This document shows positions 7,901 through 16,449 of a stretch of 64,000 nucleotides of DNA, in pieces. The notes beneath the pieces were generated by a model. That model was not told where the DNA came from. It worked only from the letters and a program-made list of their open reading frames with translations, and did no database searches. Location: the NCBI GenBank assembly GCA_023132895.1, contig JAGLXL010000001.1, positions 1-64,000 on the forward strand, written 5' to 3'. The translations under genes and the position numbers were made by a program. Origin of the DNA: Nanobdellota archaeon. Lineage in GTDB: Archaea > Nanobdellota > Nanobdellia > Woesearchaeales > JAGLXL01. Position 1 is the stretch's first letter. Each line of letters starts with the position of its first letter.

Positions 7901-8959
7901 ATGTATTCAATCATTGACGGGCATGTGCATGGACGAGACTGGAAACAAGCCCATAAAGAAACCTTGGTTAATCTTTTTAAATTAGCTGAAATGATTAATG
8001 TGGTTTATGTTGGCTTGATGCCCAATACTGATGAACCGCTGATTAATGAAAAAAATGTTCTTTATTATGTTTCTTTAGCACCCCAGGATTCTTCTGTTAA
8101 ATTTGGAATTAATATGGGCATTACCAATAATACTGAACTTTTTAAAAGAAATATAGAATTTGCTTATCAAAACCCTTTTGTCGAGGCCTTTAAATTTTAC
8201 ATGGGTGAATCTGTTGGTAATTTGGCTGTAACTGATTATGATGACCAGGAGAAAGCCTTCAAAATAGCTCATCAAAAACAATTAGCAATTCCTTTTATGA
8301 CTCATAATGAAGACCAGCCTTGTTTAGAAAAAAACAAACACAAATGGAATCCAAAAAAACCCTGGACTTGGAACGATGCCCGGCCAGGAAAATCAGAGAT
8401 TCTTAGTGTTAAAAGAGCACTGCAACTTTATGAAGCTTATCCTTTTCCCGGCCCACTTTATCTTTGCCATCTTTCCTGCCCAGAATCAGTCCAGCTTGCT
8501 TATCAATACAAGGAAAAGGGCCTTAATATTGTCACTGCCACTACTCCAACTTATTTCTTGCTTGACACTGAAATGCTCAAATTTTTACCCAACGATAATA
8601 ATCCTTTGCTTTATAAGGTCAATCCACCTGTCCGCAGCCCGTTAGATAGAATCGGCATGCTCCAGTGTCTGATTCATGGCATGATTGATGTGATTGAAAC
8701 TGATTATGCTCCACATAAATTAGAAGAAAAACTTGGAGACAATCCCCTGTCTGGATTACGCAGCTTTCCAGCTTGGCCCAGAGTTATCCACTGGTTAAAA
8801 AATGAACTTGGTCTATCAGAAGAAAAAATTCGTGACTTGACCTTTAACAATCCCAAAAAAATCTTCAATCTTAATGTCGAAGGCAAAGAAGTAAAAGGTT
8901 TAGAAAAAATTTCCTTAAAATTAGTCAAAGAATTCGATCCTTTTGCTGGGATTTTATAG
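7901..8959 (+). CDS. pyrC: Dihydroorotase
   Basis: Third step of de novo pyrimidine synthesis: cyclisation of carbamoyl aspartate. The 352-residue protein has the metal ligands DGHVHGRD at residues 6-13, MPNT, a lysine in AFKFYMGES that is carboxylated in this family, THNED, CHLS, and ETDYAPH with the catalytic Asp. The start was set at ATG 7901 because the family begins just before the DGHVH strand; the reading frame is open further upstream only through TTG. It is divergent from prs. Confidence 0.9.
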   Translation: MYSIIDGHVHGRDWKQAHKETLVNLFKLAEMINVVYVGLMPNTDEPLINEKNVLYYVSLAPQDSSVKFGINMGITNNTELFKRNIEFAYQNPFVEAFKFYMGESVGNLAVTDYDDQEKAFKIAHQKQLAIPFMTHNEDQPCLEKNKHKWNPKKPWTWNDARPGKSEILSVKRALQLYEAYPFPGPLYLCHLSCPESVQLAYQYKEKGLNIVTATTPTYFLLDTEMLKFLPNDNNPLLYKVNPPVRSPLDRIGMLQCLIHGMIDVIETDYAPHKLEEKLGDNPLSGLRSFPAWPRVIHWLKNELGLSEEKIRDLTFNNPKKIFNLNVEGKEVKGLEKISLKLVKEFDPFAGIL

Positions 8960-9027
8960 AAAATGTTATAAATGAGTTGTGGATTGAATAACCAAGGTGA
9001 CAGACTTCTAATATTCGGAGGGAAAAA

Positions 9028-9420
9028 ATGAGAAGTATTTCAAATGCAGCTAAGGAAAGTATAGTTAATAAATTAGGTGGTGAAGAGGCTATAGAAGGTC
9101 CTCGTGTAGAGCATGGTGGCAGAATGATGCGTACACAAAAGTCTGAGGTAACTAGTCGAGACGGAGAATTTGATCCAGAAATCTTTAAAGGAGAATATTG
9201 TTTTCTTAGTTCTGGTCAACTCAAGACTGAAGGGACTGTAACAGATACCATAGGAGATACTTTAATTGGAGATAATTTTGAAGCTGCGCTTGCCACATTA
9301 AAAGGGGCATATTTTGCAGGCGTGGAGGACAGCTTCAGAAATATAAATGGTCGTTTCTATGGTTTTAAAACAGAAGACGGCTTAGAAATTAAAATGCATG
9401 ACCCAATTTTTTACGCTTAA
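9028..9420 (+). CDS. Hypothetical protein
   Basis: 130 residues with no recognised family. A strong ribosome binding site (GGAGGG at 9018-9023) supports ATG 9028. The sequence is mixed alpha/beta with a Gly-rich centre (TIGDTLIGDNFEAALATLKGAYFAG) and no membrane segment or signal. It is convergent with enolase, with two bases between the stops. Coding is likely from the RBS and composition. Confidence 0.65.
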   Translation: MRSISNAAKESIVNKLGGEEAIEGPRVEHGGRMMRTQKSEVTSRDGEFDPEIFKGEYCFLSSGQLKTEGTVTDTIGDTLIGDNFEAALATLKGAYFAGVEDSFRNINGRFYGFKTEDGLEIKMHDPIFYA

Positions 9421-9422
9421 TT

Positions 9423-10646
9423 TTATTTTTTTATTTCTTCCTCAATCCTTAACAATTGGTTGTATTTTGATAACCTTTCTGAACGGCAAGGTGCGCCTGA
9501 TTTTATTTGTGAAGCGCCAATACCAACAGCTAAATCAGCAATAAAAGGATCTTCTGTTTCTCCGCTTCTATGAGAGACCATGACTTTCCATTTTTTACTC
9601 ATGGCTAAGTGAGCAGCTGCCAAGGCTTCTGTGATGGTTCCGATTTGATTTACTTTGAGCAATAAACAGTTGCAGCTGCCTAGTTTGATGGCTCTGGCAA
9701 TACGATGGATGTTGGTGACAGTTAAATCATCTCCGACCACCTGAATATTGCTTTTTTCCCTAAGCCAGCCAAAGCCAATGAAATCTTCCTGGTCAAAGGG
9801 GTCTTCAATTGAATAGATTCTATGTTTTTTGATGAGACTGAGGTAATGATTGAGAAGTTGTTTTTTATCCAATGATTTGCCATCTATTTTGTATTTGCCT
9901 TGGTGATAAAATTCAGAAGCGGCGCAGTCCATGGCTAGATTAACTTTGTTGTGATAGCCTGCTTTGGTGATGGCTGTCTTGATTAAGTTGAGAGCATCTT
10001 CTGTTTTTTTGAGATTAGGGGCAAAGCCACCTTCGTCTCCAACATTAATGGCTGATTTGCCATAATTTTTTTCTAATATCTTTTTTAGAGTGTGATAAAT
10101 TTCCGAGCCAGCTCTGAGATTGTCTTGGAATTTGTTTAGTTTAGGAGAAATCATGAATTCCTGGATGGCTAATTGATTGCCAGCGTGTTTTCCGCCGTTG
10201 ATAATGTTAAAGAAAGGTTTGGGCAGAACTGGTTTTTTATTGCCGTAAAGTCCTGCGATGTATTCATAGAGAGCAAGACCTTTGCTCATGGCTCCTGCTC
10301 TACAGACAGCCATGGAAACACCAAGAATAGCATTGGCGCCAAGTTTTCTTTTGTTTTCTGTGTTATCAAGCTTAATCATGGCTTGGTCTATTTTAGTTTG
10401 TTTGCGGCAGTCCATACCTTTTATTTTTTTATTTATTTGGGCAATGTTTCTGACTGCTTGCTGGACTCCTTTGCCTAGATAGCGTTTTTGCTTGTCTCTT
10501 AATTCCAAAGCTTCGTGAATGCCGGTTGAAGCGCCAGAAGGAACCATGGCTCTGGTGATGAATCTTTTGGTATGGAGGTCAACTTCTAAAGTAGGATTAC
10601 CTCTGCTATCAAGAATTTCTCTAGCCAAAACTTTCTTGATTTTCAT
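9423..10646 (-). CDS. eno: Enolase
   Basis: 407 residues. Interconverts 2-phosphoglycerate and phosphoenolpyruvate. Visible are the N-terminal [17 protein letters not shown], the ASTGIHEA loop, the metal-ligand Asp and Glu in [10 protein letters not shown] and [20 protein letters not shown], and the catalytic Lys region LLKVNQIGT with SHRSGETED at the end. The frame stays open 114 bases upstream through a palindromic cluster, but the family N-terminus ([11 protein letters not shown]) fixes the start at 10646. It works with gpmA in lower glycolysis/gluconeogenesis. Confidence 0.95.
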   Translation of the reverse strand: MKIKKVLAREILDSRGNPTLEVDLHTKRFITRAMVPSGASTGIHEALELRDKQKRYLGKGVQQAVRNIAQINKKIKGMDCRKQTKIDQAMIKLDNTENKRKLGANAILGVSMAVCRAGAMSKGLALYEYIAGLYGNKKPVLPKPFFNIINGGKHAGNQLAIQEFMISPKLNKFQDNLRAGSEIYHTLKKILEKNYGKSAINVGDEGGFAPNLKKTEDALNLIKTAITKAGYHNKVNLAMDCAASEFYHQGKYKIDGKSLDKKQLLNHYLSLIKKHRIYSIEDPFDQEDFIGFGWLREKSNIQVVGDDLTVTNIHRIARAIKLGSCNCLLLKVNQIGTITEALAAAHLAMSKKWKVMVSHRSGETEDPFIADLAVGIGASQIKSGAPCRSERLSKYNQLLRIEEEIKK

Positions 10647-10665
10647 TTGAAAAATAAAAATGTCT

Positions 10666-10781
10666 GAATTTTTAAAAATTCTGAGCACACTGAAAAATCC
10701 CATGGATTTTTGGTGTCCCAGAAATCTGCAAGCAGATTTCTCAGGATGCTCAAAAATCACCTATTTTTGATAGGTGATTTT
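10666..10781. repeat. Composite palindromic cluster upstream of enolase
   Basis: Four palindromes end to end. GAATTTTTAAAAATTC is at 10666-10681. A TGAGCA/TGCTCA stem (10682-10687 with 10747-10752) encloses two hairpins, CAC...GTG at 10688-10715 and TCC...GGA at 10716-10746, with no unpaired base between them, giving a three-way junction. A 12-bp hairpin AAAATCACCTAT/ATAGGTGATTTT is at 10753-10781. The inner AGAAATCTGC/GCAGATTTCT and the GATGCTCAAAAATCA segment are shared with copies elsewhere in the window. Confidence 0.8.
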
Positions 10782-10788
10782 CGACAAA

Positions 10789-11154
10789 TTAAGCTATTTT
10801 TTTGATGATATAACCGATGACAATGATGATTATACCAATTAATATTTTTCCTGAGCCATTAGCAAGAACTGGCCATTGATAGGCAACATAGTCTGCGATG
10901 CCGAAAAATATCAGGAAAATTCCGACAATTGCCAAACTAATGAAAAACATCGCGGCTTTGAATTTTCTTTTTAGATGCCCAATATCCTTAACCCAAGTAA
11001 TCATGTCTCTGGCTCTGGTTTCAAAAAAACTGACCAACAACAGAATAAGTTTGTCTTTATATTCGTCAACAAAGCCTTTGAATTCGCCTGTTAGTTTTTT
11101 AACAGCTGGGTTTTTGGCAAAGGATTTTTTAGCTTGACGCTTCTTTTTTGCCAT
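10789..11154 (-). CDS. Small two-helix membrane protein
   Basis: 121 residues: a basic, Lys-rich N-terminus (MAKKKRQAKKSF), an amphipathic region to about residue 65, then two transmembrane segments (about 68-90 and 98-117) and a short basic end. It looks like phage-holin/DUF1469-type topology but cannot be assigned. ATG 11154 has a GAGGTG site at good spacing; the GTG inside that site is less likely. It follows the PAC2-family gene on the same strand, 26 bases apart, so it is probably in the same transcript. Confidence 0.65.
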   Translation of the reverse strand: MAKKKRQAKKSFAKNPAVKKLTGEFKGFVDEYKDKLILLLVSFFETRARDMITWVKDIGHLKRKFKAAMFFISLAIVGIFLIFFGIADYVAYQWPVLANGSGKILIGIIIIVIGYIIKKIA

Positions 11155-11180
11155 TTTTTTCACCTCTCTTTTTAATTTTC

Positions 11181-11963
11181 TTAACCAATATAACTGGTCT
11201 CAACTTTTCTCTTGGAAAGTTGTTTAGTTACTGTGCTTAATTCTTTTGTCCTTTTTATAGTTTCCCTTTCTAATTTCTCGATTTCTTTGGTTAATTTGTT
11301 TAAATCTATGTTTAAACTGAGTTTTTTATTTAAGATTCTAAGCATGGCTTTGGCTCCTTTGATACCCAAGTACATGGGATGGCCAAAGGTTTCTGCTAAT
11401 AAGGAGATGCCATTGATGCCTTTGGGTTTTCCGAGGCCTAAGAGAAGACCAGTGACTCCAATGATAGGGCCAACAACACCATGGATCTTTTTTTCAACCT
11501 GAACGCCTTGAGCATATTTTTTAATTGTTTTTTGGTCGTTGCCAGTGATGAAAATCCTTGGATTTTCTGGAATTTCTTGTAAACCGATGCCTCCAGTGGT
11601 GATGATTTCCTTGCCACTGAGTTCAGCCATGATTTCTAATATTTTATCACAAAAGGCATAGCTGGATTTTTCATCAATGGGCTGGACATCTCCGGTCAGG
11701 AAAAGTAAATCTGGTTTTCCTTTTCTTTCTTTGTAGTACATTTCTATGCTTGGAAGTTCAACCAGGTTTTCTTCGTTGACAAAAACTGAATGCGGCAGAG
11801 TATATGAGAATAAGCTATAGAGTTTTTTAGCTTTTAATTCTTCAATGATGAAATCGACTGCTACTTTGCCAACATTGCCAATTCCTGGTAAACCTTCTAC
11901 GAGAATTGGGTTTTTTAGCTTGGGTAATGTTTTTGTTAAGGGGATGGCTTTCCATGTTTCCAT
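11181..11963 (-). CDS. PAC2-family protein (proteasome assembly chaperone-like)
   Basis: 260 residues of the PAC2 family (PF09754): the glycine-rich N-terminal PILVEGLPGIGNVGKVA, then YTLPHSVFVNEENLVELPSIEMYY, a TGGIG turn, and a C-terminal coiled helix with ELEKETIKRTKEL-like heptads. Eukaryotic PAC2 helps assemble the 20S proteasome; the archaeal members are called PbaB-like or of unknown role. The start at ATG 11963 fits the family; the frame is open further upstream through a palindromic region. Confidence 0.87.
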   Translation of the reverse strand: METWKAIPLTKTLPKLKNPILVEGLPGIGNVGKVAVDFIIEELKAKKLYSLFSYTLPHSVFVNEENLVELPSIEMYYKERKGKPDLLFLTGDVQPIDEKSSYAFCDKILEIMAELSGKEIITTGGIGLQEIPENPRIFITGNDQKTIKKYAQGVQVEKKIHGVVGPIIGVTGLLLGLGKPKGINGISLLAETFGHPMYLGIKGAKAMLRILNKKLSLNIDLNKLTKEIEKLERETIKRTKELSTVTKQLSKRKVETSYIG

Positions 11964-12004
11964 GTTATTTGAGAAGAAAGGGGTGTTTATAAAGGTTTTT
12001 AAAA

Positions 12005-12046
12005 CTGGGTTTTGAAAGCCCAGGAAATTCAAAGAATTTCCGCTGG
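12005..12046. repeat. Two overlapping hairpins upstream of PAC2 gene
   Basis: CTGGG/CCCAG (12005-12023) and CCAG...CTGG (12020-12046) share CCAG. The second encloses GAAATTC-AAA-GAATTTC with a two-base bulge on one side, the same architecture as the dispersed palindromic elements. Only one of the two can form fully at a time. The rest of the gap to 12252 is AT-rich, with one further possible structure at 12105-12199. Confidence 0.6.
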
Positions 12047-12252
12047 TTTTCTATGTATGGGAGTAGGTTGGTTTGGATTATATGATTAAGTTCAGGGATT
12101 GAGAGTGTTTGGAGGTTGTTCTTTTGAATATGGTTATTATCAGTCTTTTGACTATTGATTGGTTTTTAATTAAGTAAAACTATAAAAATTCTCAAACACA
12201 AGAAATCTAATTTATTCTTTCCAAGAAACTAAGCAATCGGGAATTTAAATCT

Positions 12253-13578
12253 TTAAATTTCTTTTGAATATTTACTTTGATAAAACCATTCTTCAAATTC
12301 TTTTTTGCTTGTTGTTTTATTATTTACTTTTTGATAAATGTACAAGCCAAGACCTTTTGCTTTTCTTAAAGTATATTTGTCAAGTATACTTAAACCTATG
12401 AATTTCAAGAATTTCGGATTTTCCATATATTCGCCAACTTCTATCCAATGAATAGAATAATATCCTTTACGTGTTAAATTAGCAAAACAAGTTAATAATT
12501 CCATTGCACAATATGCCTCAGAATGCCTTCCATATTTCATGCCACTACCATAACTAATAACGCGTGTACTCATTGTTATATGTGCTTGTTTTGGAAAGAG
12601 CTTATTCCAACTTTCTAGAGTAAGTCTATACCTTTCTGGCACATGTGTGTGTCCACCTTCTTCCAAATTAACATAGGATAAATAAGGATGTTTTCTATAT
12701 TTAGGATATGCAACGAATTGAAAATCATCTCCTCCAACTTCATATACTAATCTATCTCTAAAAAGACCGAGTTGTTGATGTATTAATTCTTCTATATAGA
12801 ACAGAGCTTCAGGATCATAATCTTTTCTGCCGGGCCTTACAAATAAGCCACCTAACCATTGAGCATAATAAGCTAATATAAAATTCAAATAAAATCGATT
12901 AATATTTTTCATGAGAGAAAAGAGATAAACCACAGCCCATACAGTTTGCAATTTTTCTAAGTCCATTCTTGTAAATGCTTTAATAAATACATTAAATAAA
13001 TCATGTAGAGATTTAATCGATGATGAACGCAGAAAAGCCACTTCAGTTTGAATTTTCTCAATATTTTGAAAGGCTTGTTCAACATCTTGTTGTATAAGGA
13101 TATCAAGCTTGAATAATCTAGCATAATAATTCATAATTAAAGCAGTCTCCTTATTTACATTAGACTTTTCTATTATTTCTTTAATATTTCCTTGTGAAAT
13201 CAAATCTGGATCAAGTTCATAATTAAATATCTTAAAAAATTCATATATTACTTTGCGTCCATCGACTTGTTCCGGCTGTTCTTCAACCCCTTCCACCAAT
13301 TTAATTATCACTCCTAAATATTTCATACATACTTTAGGATTATCTAAATTTTTTTTAATATAAGATATCTCAGCTGCAATCTGTCTTGTTTTCTTAACAC
13401 TATCTTCTACATGTTCTCTTTGTGCCCTTCTATACAATCTCCAATTCTGTCTTCTTAATTTTTGTAAGTTTTCTTTAATTGCTTCTTTATTATTCTGTTC
13501 TAAGGCTTCTTTTAACTGGATAGAAAAGGATTCAATTGCCTTTAGCATATCTTTAATTGTTTTTTCTTCTTCAACCAT
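12253..13578 (-). CDS. Large helical hypothetical protein
   Basis: 441 residues, not recognised. The N-terminal 130 residues are helical and charged (EEEKTIKDMLKAIESF onward), followed by a helical middle region. The C-terminal third is mixed and aromatic, with HTHVPERYRLTLESWNKLFP and a conserved-looking GRHSEAYCAMELL segment. There are no transmembrane helices or signal peptide. Codon use is more AT-rich than the surrounding housekeeping genes. It lies next to the duplicated nop10 fragment and may belong to the same acquired segment. Confidence 0.65.
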   Translation of the reverse strand: MVEEEKTIKDMLKAIESFSIQLKEALEQNNKEAIKENLQKLRRQNWRLYRRAQREHVEDSVKKTRQIAAEISYIKKNLDNPKVCMKYLGVIIKLVEGVEEQPEQVDGRKVIYEFFKIFNYELDPDLISQGNIKEIIEKSNVNKETALIMNYYARLFKLDILIQQDVEQAFQNIEKIQTEVAFLRSSSIKSLHDLFNVFIKAFTRMDLEKLQTVWAVVYLFSLMKNINRFYLNFILAYYAQWLGGLFVRPGRKDYDPEALFYIEELIHQQLGLFRDRLVYEVGGDDFQFVAYPKYRKHPYLSYVNLEEGGHTHVPERYRLTLESWNKLFPKQAHITMSTRVISYGSGMKYGRHSEAYCAMELLTCFANLTRKGYYSIHWIEVGEYMENPKFLKFIGLSILDKYTLRKAKGLGLYIYQKVNNKTTSKKEFEEWFYQSKYSKEI

Positions 13579-13741
13579 AAAATAACTAAATCATAAATTC
13601 TTAATAAATTTAACTAAAATTTAACTTAAAATTCTAAGATATCACACCCTCCTGAAAGTATAACCTTCCTGAAGTATGTTCTAAAATATATTTCCCAAAC
13701 AGCCTAAAAACCCACAGTTATTATAACTATGTTTTAGAATT

Positions 13742-13824
13742 CTATATCAAACCAGCTTTTTTCCATTCATCCTGTTTGGCTTTTCTTCTTAAGTAGCCGT
13801 ATTTGTCTTCTAAAGTGAATTTAG
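13742..13824 (-). pseudogene. Duplicated 3' end of nop10
   Basis: An 83-bp copy of the last part of nop10 (15280-15362), colinear without gaps and differing at about 10 positions. Translated, it keeps FTLEDKYGYLRRKAK and ends EWKKAGLI-stop, but with TAG instead of TGA. It has no start codon or zinc-binding N-terminus. Together with intact nop10 it brackets the gene at 13827-15221, like the two halves of an integration site at a gene 3' end. Confidence 0.85.
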
Positions 13825-13826
13825 AA

Positions 13827-15221
13827 TTAAATTAATCGAGATAATAATTTTTTGATCATACTGTTCAAGGATCTTTGAGGTTTTGTTTTTTGATCTTCTG
13901 TGGTTTGAGGAGTGGTTTGGGGAGTAGTTTGAGGAGATTGAAAAACCTTGTTAATCCTGGATGAAATCATGTCGTCAAATCCAATATTGGACTGAATTAG
14001 CCACTCTATTAATTCATCGCCAGAGCCACATATTTTAGGGAGACCTTGAATTATTTCATTTTGAAGGAAAGGGGATGATTCAAAGCTTTCGAGGTCTTGA
14101 ATTTTTCCTACAGTTCCCATAAAATGATTTAACAACTTCATACCTCTACTGTAATCTGGGGCATCTGTTGCTGCATGCGACCATACCCATTTTAGGGCTA
14201 AAACCCTATCTATTAGTGGAGTTTTATCCCACTCGTAACGACCGTCAAAAAACAGGGGAAAAGTTCTTTTATGATTGATTAATTCAGTAAGGCTTGAAGG
14301 CTGCTCGTCTCTTAGATACAACTTAGCAAACGAGTCGCCTAAAGAAAACTCTTCTTTAAGATGGTTGACCATTAGTTCCTGCTCTGAAATACCGGTGTTG
14401 GTTACTGATTCATCAAGTACTTTTTTTGCCCTGCTTAAGATATCTTCCCTGTCATTCTTTTGCATGAGATTCCCAATAGCTGCTCCTCCATATCTTACAG
14501 CCAAAATACCCAAGGCAGTTGATAATTCATTATCTCTATACAAGCCGTCTAAGCCATTGTGTGCTCTGTTAACAAAAGGTACAGGACCTACATGAGACCA
14601 GTTCGGATCAAATGCATAAATCACTTTTGATTCTTCTTCAACTCCAGGATTGGTTGCGTACAACAATGAAATAATTGCCTTTTTCCCTATTTTGGAATAT
14701 AAGCTGGATACTCTTCTCAGTAACTCAGCTGTCCCATAAGGATATCTGATTCCTTCTTGTCCGATAACTTCAGCTTCAAGATACGGTCCATCTCCCTCAA
14801 CAAGTTTTGACAGGGTACAAGCAAAAACTTCGCCCAATCTAATAGAAGCAAGATTATCACTTGATGAAATATAATCTTTGAAAGCCAAATGACCAAGAAG
14901 TTCATGTACCAAAGTACTATTTTCATAAGAAGGTTGATTATCACTTTTCAGAAGAGCTACCTGGCCTTTGAACTCACAACCGTTTTCTTCAAAAACATGC
15001 GCTTTAGAAAGCAGCACACCTGAAATCCCTGAACTGAATCCTCCAGATTCCCAACTATTTTTTTCAATAATATAAAAAACACAGTCTGATCTTGCTGGTT
15101 GAACTCCTGCATCATCTTGCATATATTGACTTATGGCAGTAATTCTACTTGTTTTGATTGGTTCTGCCTGTTGGAATTCAAAATTTTTTTGTTCAGTCAG
15201 ATTGTGTACTTTTAGTCCCAT
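13827..15221 (-). CDS. Putative HExxH metalloprotease-like protein
   Basis: 464 residues of unknown family. STLVHELLGHLAF at about residues 102-114 is a zincin-type HExxH motif, and RLGEVFACTLS about 25 residues later offers a possible third-ligand Glu. No signal peptide is evident, so a cytoplasmic role is possible. The C-terminus has three PQTT repeats and a basic helix (SMIKKLLSRLI). ATG 15221 is preferred over a GTG at 15269. It is sandwiched between nop10 and a copy of the nop10 3' end, with its stop two bases from that copy, which points to acquisition. Enzymatic activity is inferred only from the motif. Confidence 0.65.
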   Translation of the reverse strand: MGLKVHNLTEQKNFEFQQAEPIKTSRITAISQYMQDDAGVQPARSDCVFYIIEKNSWESGGFSSGISGVLLSKAHVFEENGCEFKGQVALLKSDNQPSYENSTLVHELLGHLAFKDYISSSDNLASIRLGEVFACTLSKLVEGDGPYLEAEVIGQEGIRYPYGTAELLRRVSSLYSKIGKKAIISLLYATNPGVEEESKVIYAFDPNWSHVGPVPFVNRAHNGLDGLYRDNELSTALGILAVRYGGAAIGNLMQKNDREDILSRAKKVLDESVTNTGISEQELMVNHLKEEFSLGDSFAKLYLRDEQPSSLTELINHKRTFPLFFDGRYEWDKTPLIDRVLALKWVWSHAATDAPDYSRGMKLLNHFMGTVGKIQDLESFESSPFLQNEIIQGLPKICGSGDELIEWLIQSNIGFDDMISSRINKVFQSPQTTPQTTPQTTEDQKTKPQRSLNSMIKKLLSRLI

Positions 15222-15279
15222 ATTTAATTGTGAACAACAGGGATTTATAAAGTTTGTGTTTATTATCACTAAGAAGTGG

Positions 15280-15453
15280 TCAAATCAAACCAGCTTTTTT
15301 CCATTCATCTTCTTTGGCTTTTCTTCTTAACCGGCCGTATTTGTCTTCTAAGTTGAATTTAGCTGGTTTGGGGGTGATAGCAGTGCCGCCGCAAGAATGG
15401 GTTTCCTGCATGGTGTATTGATGGCATTTCTGGCACTTGAGAATTCTCTTCAT
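15280..15453 (-). CDS. nop10: H/ACA RNP protein Nop10
   Basis: 57 residues. Nop10 binds Cbf5 and L7Ae in the archaeal pseudouridylation RNP. The N-terminal zinc-binding part has CQKC and a later Cys (the family has four; here the third position is HS-C, so the set is C, C and C with His), followed by ITPKPAKFNLEDKYG, which is the Cbf5-binding segment. The start overlaps the aIF2-alpha stop (ATGA), the classical archaeal aIF2a-nop10 pair. Its last 83 bases are duplicated at 13742. Confidence 0.93.
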   Translation of the reverse strand: MKRILKCQKCHQYTMQETHSCGGTAITPKPAKFNLEDKYGRLRRKAKEDEWKKAGLI

Positions 15454-16220
15454 TCTCTTTTGAATGAGCCTTCGCCTTTATTCTTTTTAATATCAGAAAG
15501 AACTTGAGTTTCTATTTCTGCTAGAGTCTTTTCAGCGTTTTTGTAACTGTCTGATTCAACTTTGATTCGGTAGCGTCCGCCGCCAAGGTAGTCTAAAGAA
15601 ACGCCGGCAGTTTTTTCAACGCCGACAAGAATTTTTTTGATAATGTCAACTCCGTTTGGCTGATATGTTTTCAAATCAAAAAAACCTTTGATTTCTATTT
15701 TTGGCGGTTTGAATTTATCGGCAACTATAGTTTGCAATAAATCAGTTTCTTTTTTTCCCAAACCTAAATCTTTGACATGGGCTTTTTCCTCGCCAACATC
15801 TTTAAAGAACGAAAATAAATAAGGATACTTTTCAAAAGCCTGGTTAGCCACTTTTTCATACAACTCTTCTGTTTTGATTTTTAATTCTTTGGCGATGAGT
15901 TCAATGATTTTTTCTGCTTTTTGCTCTTGTTTGATTTCTTCTAATTTACGTTTTCTTTCCATGTCATTGACTCTTCTTAAGCTGACGTCAATGTGGCCTT
16001 TGACCTTGTCGACCCTAAGAACTTTGCAGACAACTTTTTTGCCCTGGGTAACGTAATCCCTGATGTTTCTGATTCTACCTGGAGCTATTTCAGAAATATT
16101 AATCATACCACTTCTTTCGTATTCGTCAAGAACAACAAAAACAGAAGAATGCATAATTTTAGTTACAGTACAGAAAACTAATTCGTCATCTTGAGGAAAA
16201 CCTTCCCTTCGATAAAGCAT
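15450..16220 (-). CDS. Translation initiation factor aIF2 alpha
   Basis: 256 residues: an N-terminal S1/OB domain (FCTVTKIMHSSVFVVLDEY and GMINISEIAPGRIRNIRDYV), a helical middle and the C-terminal alpha/beta domain that binds aIF2-gamma. It is part of the heterotrimer that delivers initiator tRNA. ATG 16220 follows a GGAGGT ribosome binding site at ideal spacing that lies in the loop and 3' arm of a 7-bp hairpin (16223-16239), so initiation may depend on hairpin melting. It overlaps nop10 downstream. Confidence 0.93.
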   Translation of the reverse strand: MLYRREGFPQDDELVFCTVTKIMHSSVFVVLDEYERSGMINISEIAPGRIRNIRDYVTQGKKVVCKVLRVDKVKGHIDVSLRRVNDMERKRKLEEIKQEQKAEKIIELIAKELKIKTEELYEKVANQAFEKYPYLFSFFKDVGEEKAHVKDLGLGKKETDLLQTIVADKFKPPKIEIKGFFDLKTYQPNGVDIIKKILVGVEKTAGVSLDYLGGGRYRIKVESDSYKNAEKTLAEIETQVLSDIKKNKGEGSFKRE

Positions 16221-16222
16221 TA

Positions 16223-16268
16223 AAAAACCTCCGGTTTTTGAGCGCAAAAATGCGCGTCATTTTTGCAC
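16223..16268 (-). promoter_or_regulatory. Hairpins overlapping the aIF2-alpha ribosome binding site
   Basis: On the minus strand AAAAACC-GGA-GGTTTTT (16239-16223) forms a hairpin whose loop and 3' arm contain the GGAGGT site six bases before ATG 16220. Upstream a second hairpin pairs GTGCAAAAATG with CATTTTTGCGC (one G.U) around ACGCG (16268-16242). Both match the style of the dispersed hairpin family. They could regulate aIF2-alpha translation or end the preceding transcript. Confidence 0.55.
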
Positions 16269-16269
16269 A

Positions 16270-16449
16270 TTATTCAAGAACCTCCAACACTCTGGCTGAA
16301 ATTCGTGATTTGCCTCCGGTTGGATAAGCTAATTCTTTGTCACAGACCAGGCATTTAACAACATCGCTAGAATTGCCGAAAATAATCTGTTCATTCTTGC
16401 ATTTAGGGCACCTGACTTTAATAAATTTTGATTTTGGTTGTTTTATCAT
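16270..16449 (-). CDS. Ribosomal protein eS27
   Basis: 59 residues, too short for many gene finders. The C4 zinc ribbon is CPKC (residues 14-17) and CLVC (33-36), followed by ELAYPTGGKSRISARVLEVLE, the family signature. It is a small-subunit ribosomal protein. ATG overlaps the eL42 stop (ATGA), as in many archaea where eL42-eS27-aIF2a are consecutive. Confidence 0.93.
   Translation of the reverse strand: MIKQPKSKFIKVRCPKCKNEQIIFGNSSDVVKCLVCDKELAYPTGGKSRISARVLEVLE

Noticed and set aside
10647-10760. N-terminal extension of enolase
   Set aside because: The frame is open, but the extension is encoded by palindromic repeats and enolases begin at the [11 protein letters not shown] strand; ATG 10646 is right.
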